Assembly (NCBI GenBank): GCA_030142905.1
Contig: JASJOG010000051.1
Coordinates: 1,352,501 to 1,416,500 of the forward strand
Reading direction: 5' to 3'
Length of the DNA: 64,000 bases
DNA from: Heliopora coerulea
Taxonomy: Eukaryota > Cnidaria > Anthozoa > Scleralcyonacea > Helioporidae
Shown here piece by piece: positions 62,533-64,000 of this stretch. Both the position numbers and the translations under genes were made by a program. Each line of letters opens with the position of its first letter. Position 1 is the stretch's first letter. The notes under the pieces were generated by a model. That model saw only the letters and a list, made by a program, of their open reading frames with translations, was not told the origin of the DNA and did no database searches.

Positions 62533-62539
62533 TATATAA
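62533..62539 (+). promoter_or_regulatory. Candidate TATA box upstream of receptor copy 2
   Basis: TATATAA sits 5' of a block (about 62550-62680) that matches the sequence about 150 nt upstream of copy 1 (51620-51780), where the aligned position reads ATTTTATA. Shared flank plus an AT box suggests a conserved core promoter. No transcript start is known. Confidence 0.3.
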
Positions 62540-62985
62540 TGTATTACTGGTAATTCAAAAGGAACTAAAGACTTTCAAGGCATGATCCAGCGAACATAAC
62601 AAAAATATTATCTGCCCCGAAAAATTTAACAATGAACTTTCTATGGGAACAAATTGTGCTCGCAAAAGGATTCTTTATCAAGAACAGGCACAAAGGTTTT
62701 GCAACTCAATCATTATTTATAATCACCACTCCAAATTCGGAGGAAGATCATGGTATTTGCAGGGAAATACGTCGGGGATTGTTAAATGAACGCTTAACTA
62801 CATTCCACCCACAACTTCAAGTTGAATTTTTTTTATATAAGAAGCTTGTTTTTCAAGTTTATTAGTTGACCTTCAAATTTGTCGACTAAGACGTAAATAC
62901 TTTATCTGCACAAGCTATAGATAATTCCTTTGGCTGATAAAGCTACGGTGGACGGAAAAAGAATTTTAAAGCTTTTAAGTTACCA

Positions 62986-64000
62986 TGACACAAGACCAGT
63001 TTCCAAAAAGTGTATTCATATTCGCCTTAGCCATACTCTTCGTCCAATGCCACAACGGGAACATTCCAGGGAATAAAAAAGAAATCGTCGAGGAACGCGA
63101 AAATTTGCACGAGGACGGACGTTTTACCGTAAGTCAACCGCCGGAACAACATGGTCGAACTCGACAACTACAGGATTCAGGCAACAGTAAACGACGGCGA
63201 TTAGCCAGATCAAAAATCCAATGCTCTGGCAACCAAACAGAGTTTGACTACAACTATTTTTTCTCCTGCCGATATGACAACGCATGTTTTGAAACTTTTT
63301 ATGACTGCTGTCCAGACTACGAACGCCAGTGTGGAAAACAGACAAAGTCGATTCAAAACCAACACAAAACAAAACAACTCTCTGCCTGGAAATGTGTCAA
63401 AATGGGGTTAGAATTTAATGATGGCTGTCATATACTGGGGCCAGTCGGTGTATGGATGATCCAGCGATGTCCATCGACATGGCCATCAGACCAAACCAAA
63501 CGTAAATGCCACAATCCCCCAAACAGATTTTCTCATCCAGTGCAGGATTATCTTCCAGTTGTAGCTGAGAACAAGTTCACATACCGTAATAAACATTGCG
63601 CCGTTTGTCATGGCATACGAAATTATAGTTCATGGAATATAAGAGTAAAGACCTTCGTCACTCCACCGGCCGAGTACGATTTGGATGCGAAACTTCGATT
63701 CGTTCTTGATAACGGTGGACAGTTCATGTATGTTGGACCTATGGAACATCAGCCGAGACGATTCTGTACTGGCGAAAAGTACATTGGCGGATGTAGTGAC
63801 ACTTTTCACAAAAAGTATGAGGAATGTTTGAACGGACCAGTGGAAGTTGTAAATAACAGGTATTATTTTAAGAATAAGGCATGCGCCGTTTGCAATAACC
63901 ATACGGGAGCTACCGGTTGGGGTTTCAGTGCACGTTGCAGCGGATTTCCTCAAGGCTTTTCCATAGTATTCAACGTTAGAAAACCCGGCTTACCACCAAT
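62986..64000 (+). CDS. Somatomedin-B / 7TM receptor paralogue, copy 2, partial
   Basis: Open for 338 codons from ATG 62986 to the window end, so only the ectodomain is visible. Signal peptide about residues 1-22 (hydrophobic FIFALAILFVQC), then an acidic linker, a basic KRRRLARSK, and the somatomedin-B-like cysteine module at residues 80-116 ([20 protein letters not shown]). The conserved ectodomain contains [20 protein letters not shown] and [20 protein letters not shown]. It aligns without gaps to copy 1 over most of its length and has Trp where copy 1 has a stop. The seven-helix part should lie past the right edge. The start is chosen from alignment to copy 1 and the signal peptide. Confidence 0.85.

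Noticed and set aside
62632..62865. 77-codon frame upstream of receptor copy 2
   Set aside because: It overlaps the sequence shared with the non-coding flank of copy 1 and has no domain.
1..64000. CRISPR arrays, rRNA genes, bacterial operons
   Set aside because: None seen; all repeat arrays are microsatellites, minisatellites or transposon-derived.

Overview
The window is animal nuclear DNA. Coding sequence is split into short exons with GT-AG introns, and the space between is packed with tRNA-derived SINEs, LINE and Penelope-like retroelements, MITEs and microsatellites. There is no operon structure. The mix (a ciliary FBF1 gene, a somatomedin-B/7TM receptor family, Penelope-like elements with hammerhead ribozymes, THAP/DDE transposons) suggests an invertebrate, most likely an anthozoan cnidarian (coral or sea anemone). 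That placement is inference; the exon structures and repeats are read directly.

The backbone is one minus-strand gene, FBF1 (Fas-binding factor 1, a centriolar distal-appendage protein). Thirteen exons from 57,882 down to 17,354 join in phase with no stop and give 859 residues plus the stop codon; the N-terminal exons lie beyond the right edge or were not recognised. Its introns hold most of the window's mobile DNA. The intron 37,010-57,780 is about 20.8 kb and contains an APE-type LINE, other LINE fragments, a dispersed foldback repeat family, a degraded Penelope-like element with two hammerhead ribozymes in inverted orientation, and a complete receptor locus on the opposite strand.

The receptor locus (51,785-54,509, +) encodes a secreted somatomedin-B-like domain followed by a class B-type seven-helix domain. 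It carries one nonsense codon and two 1-nt frameshifts, so it is a pseudogene or carries sequence errors. A second copy starts at 62,986 (+), is open to the window end, and shares upstream sequence with copy 1, so the two are tandem paralogues on either side of the FBF1 exon at 57,781-57,882.

Region by region: 1-17.3 kb lies beyond the FBF1 3' end and is repeat-rich (a foldback element with telomere-like repeats, MITEs, a 4-kb degenerate satellite), with one orphan exon candidate (4,055-4,128) and one degenerate coding stretch (15.6-16.3 kb). 17.3-37.0 kb is the FBF1 exon cluster, with a 2.06-kb THAP/DDE transposon in the intron 28,857-35,276 and several SINEs. 37.0-57.8 kb is the giant intron. 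57.9-64 kb holds repeats and the second receptor copy.
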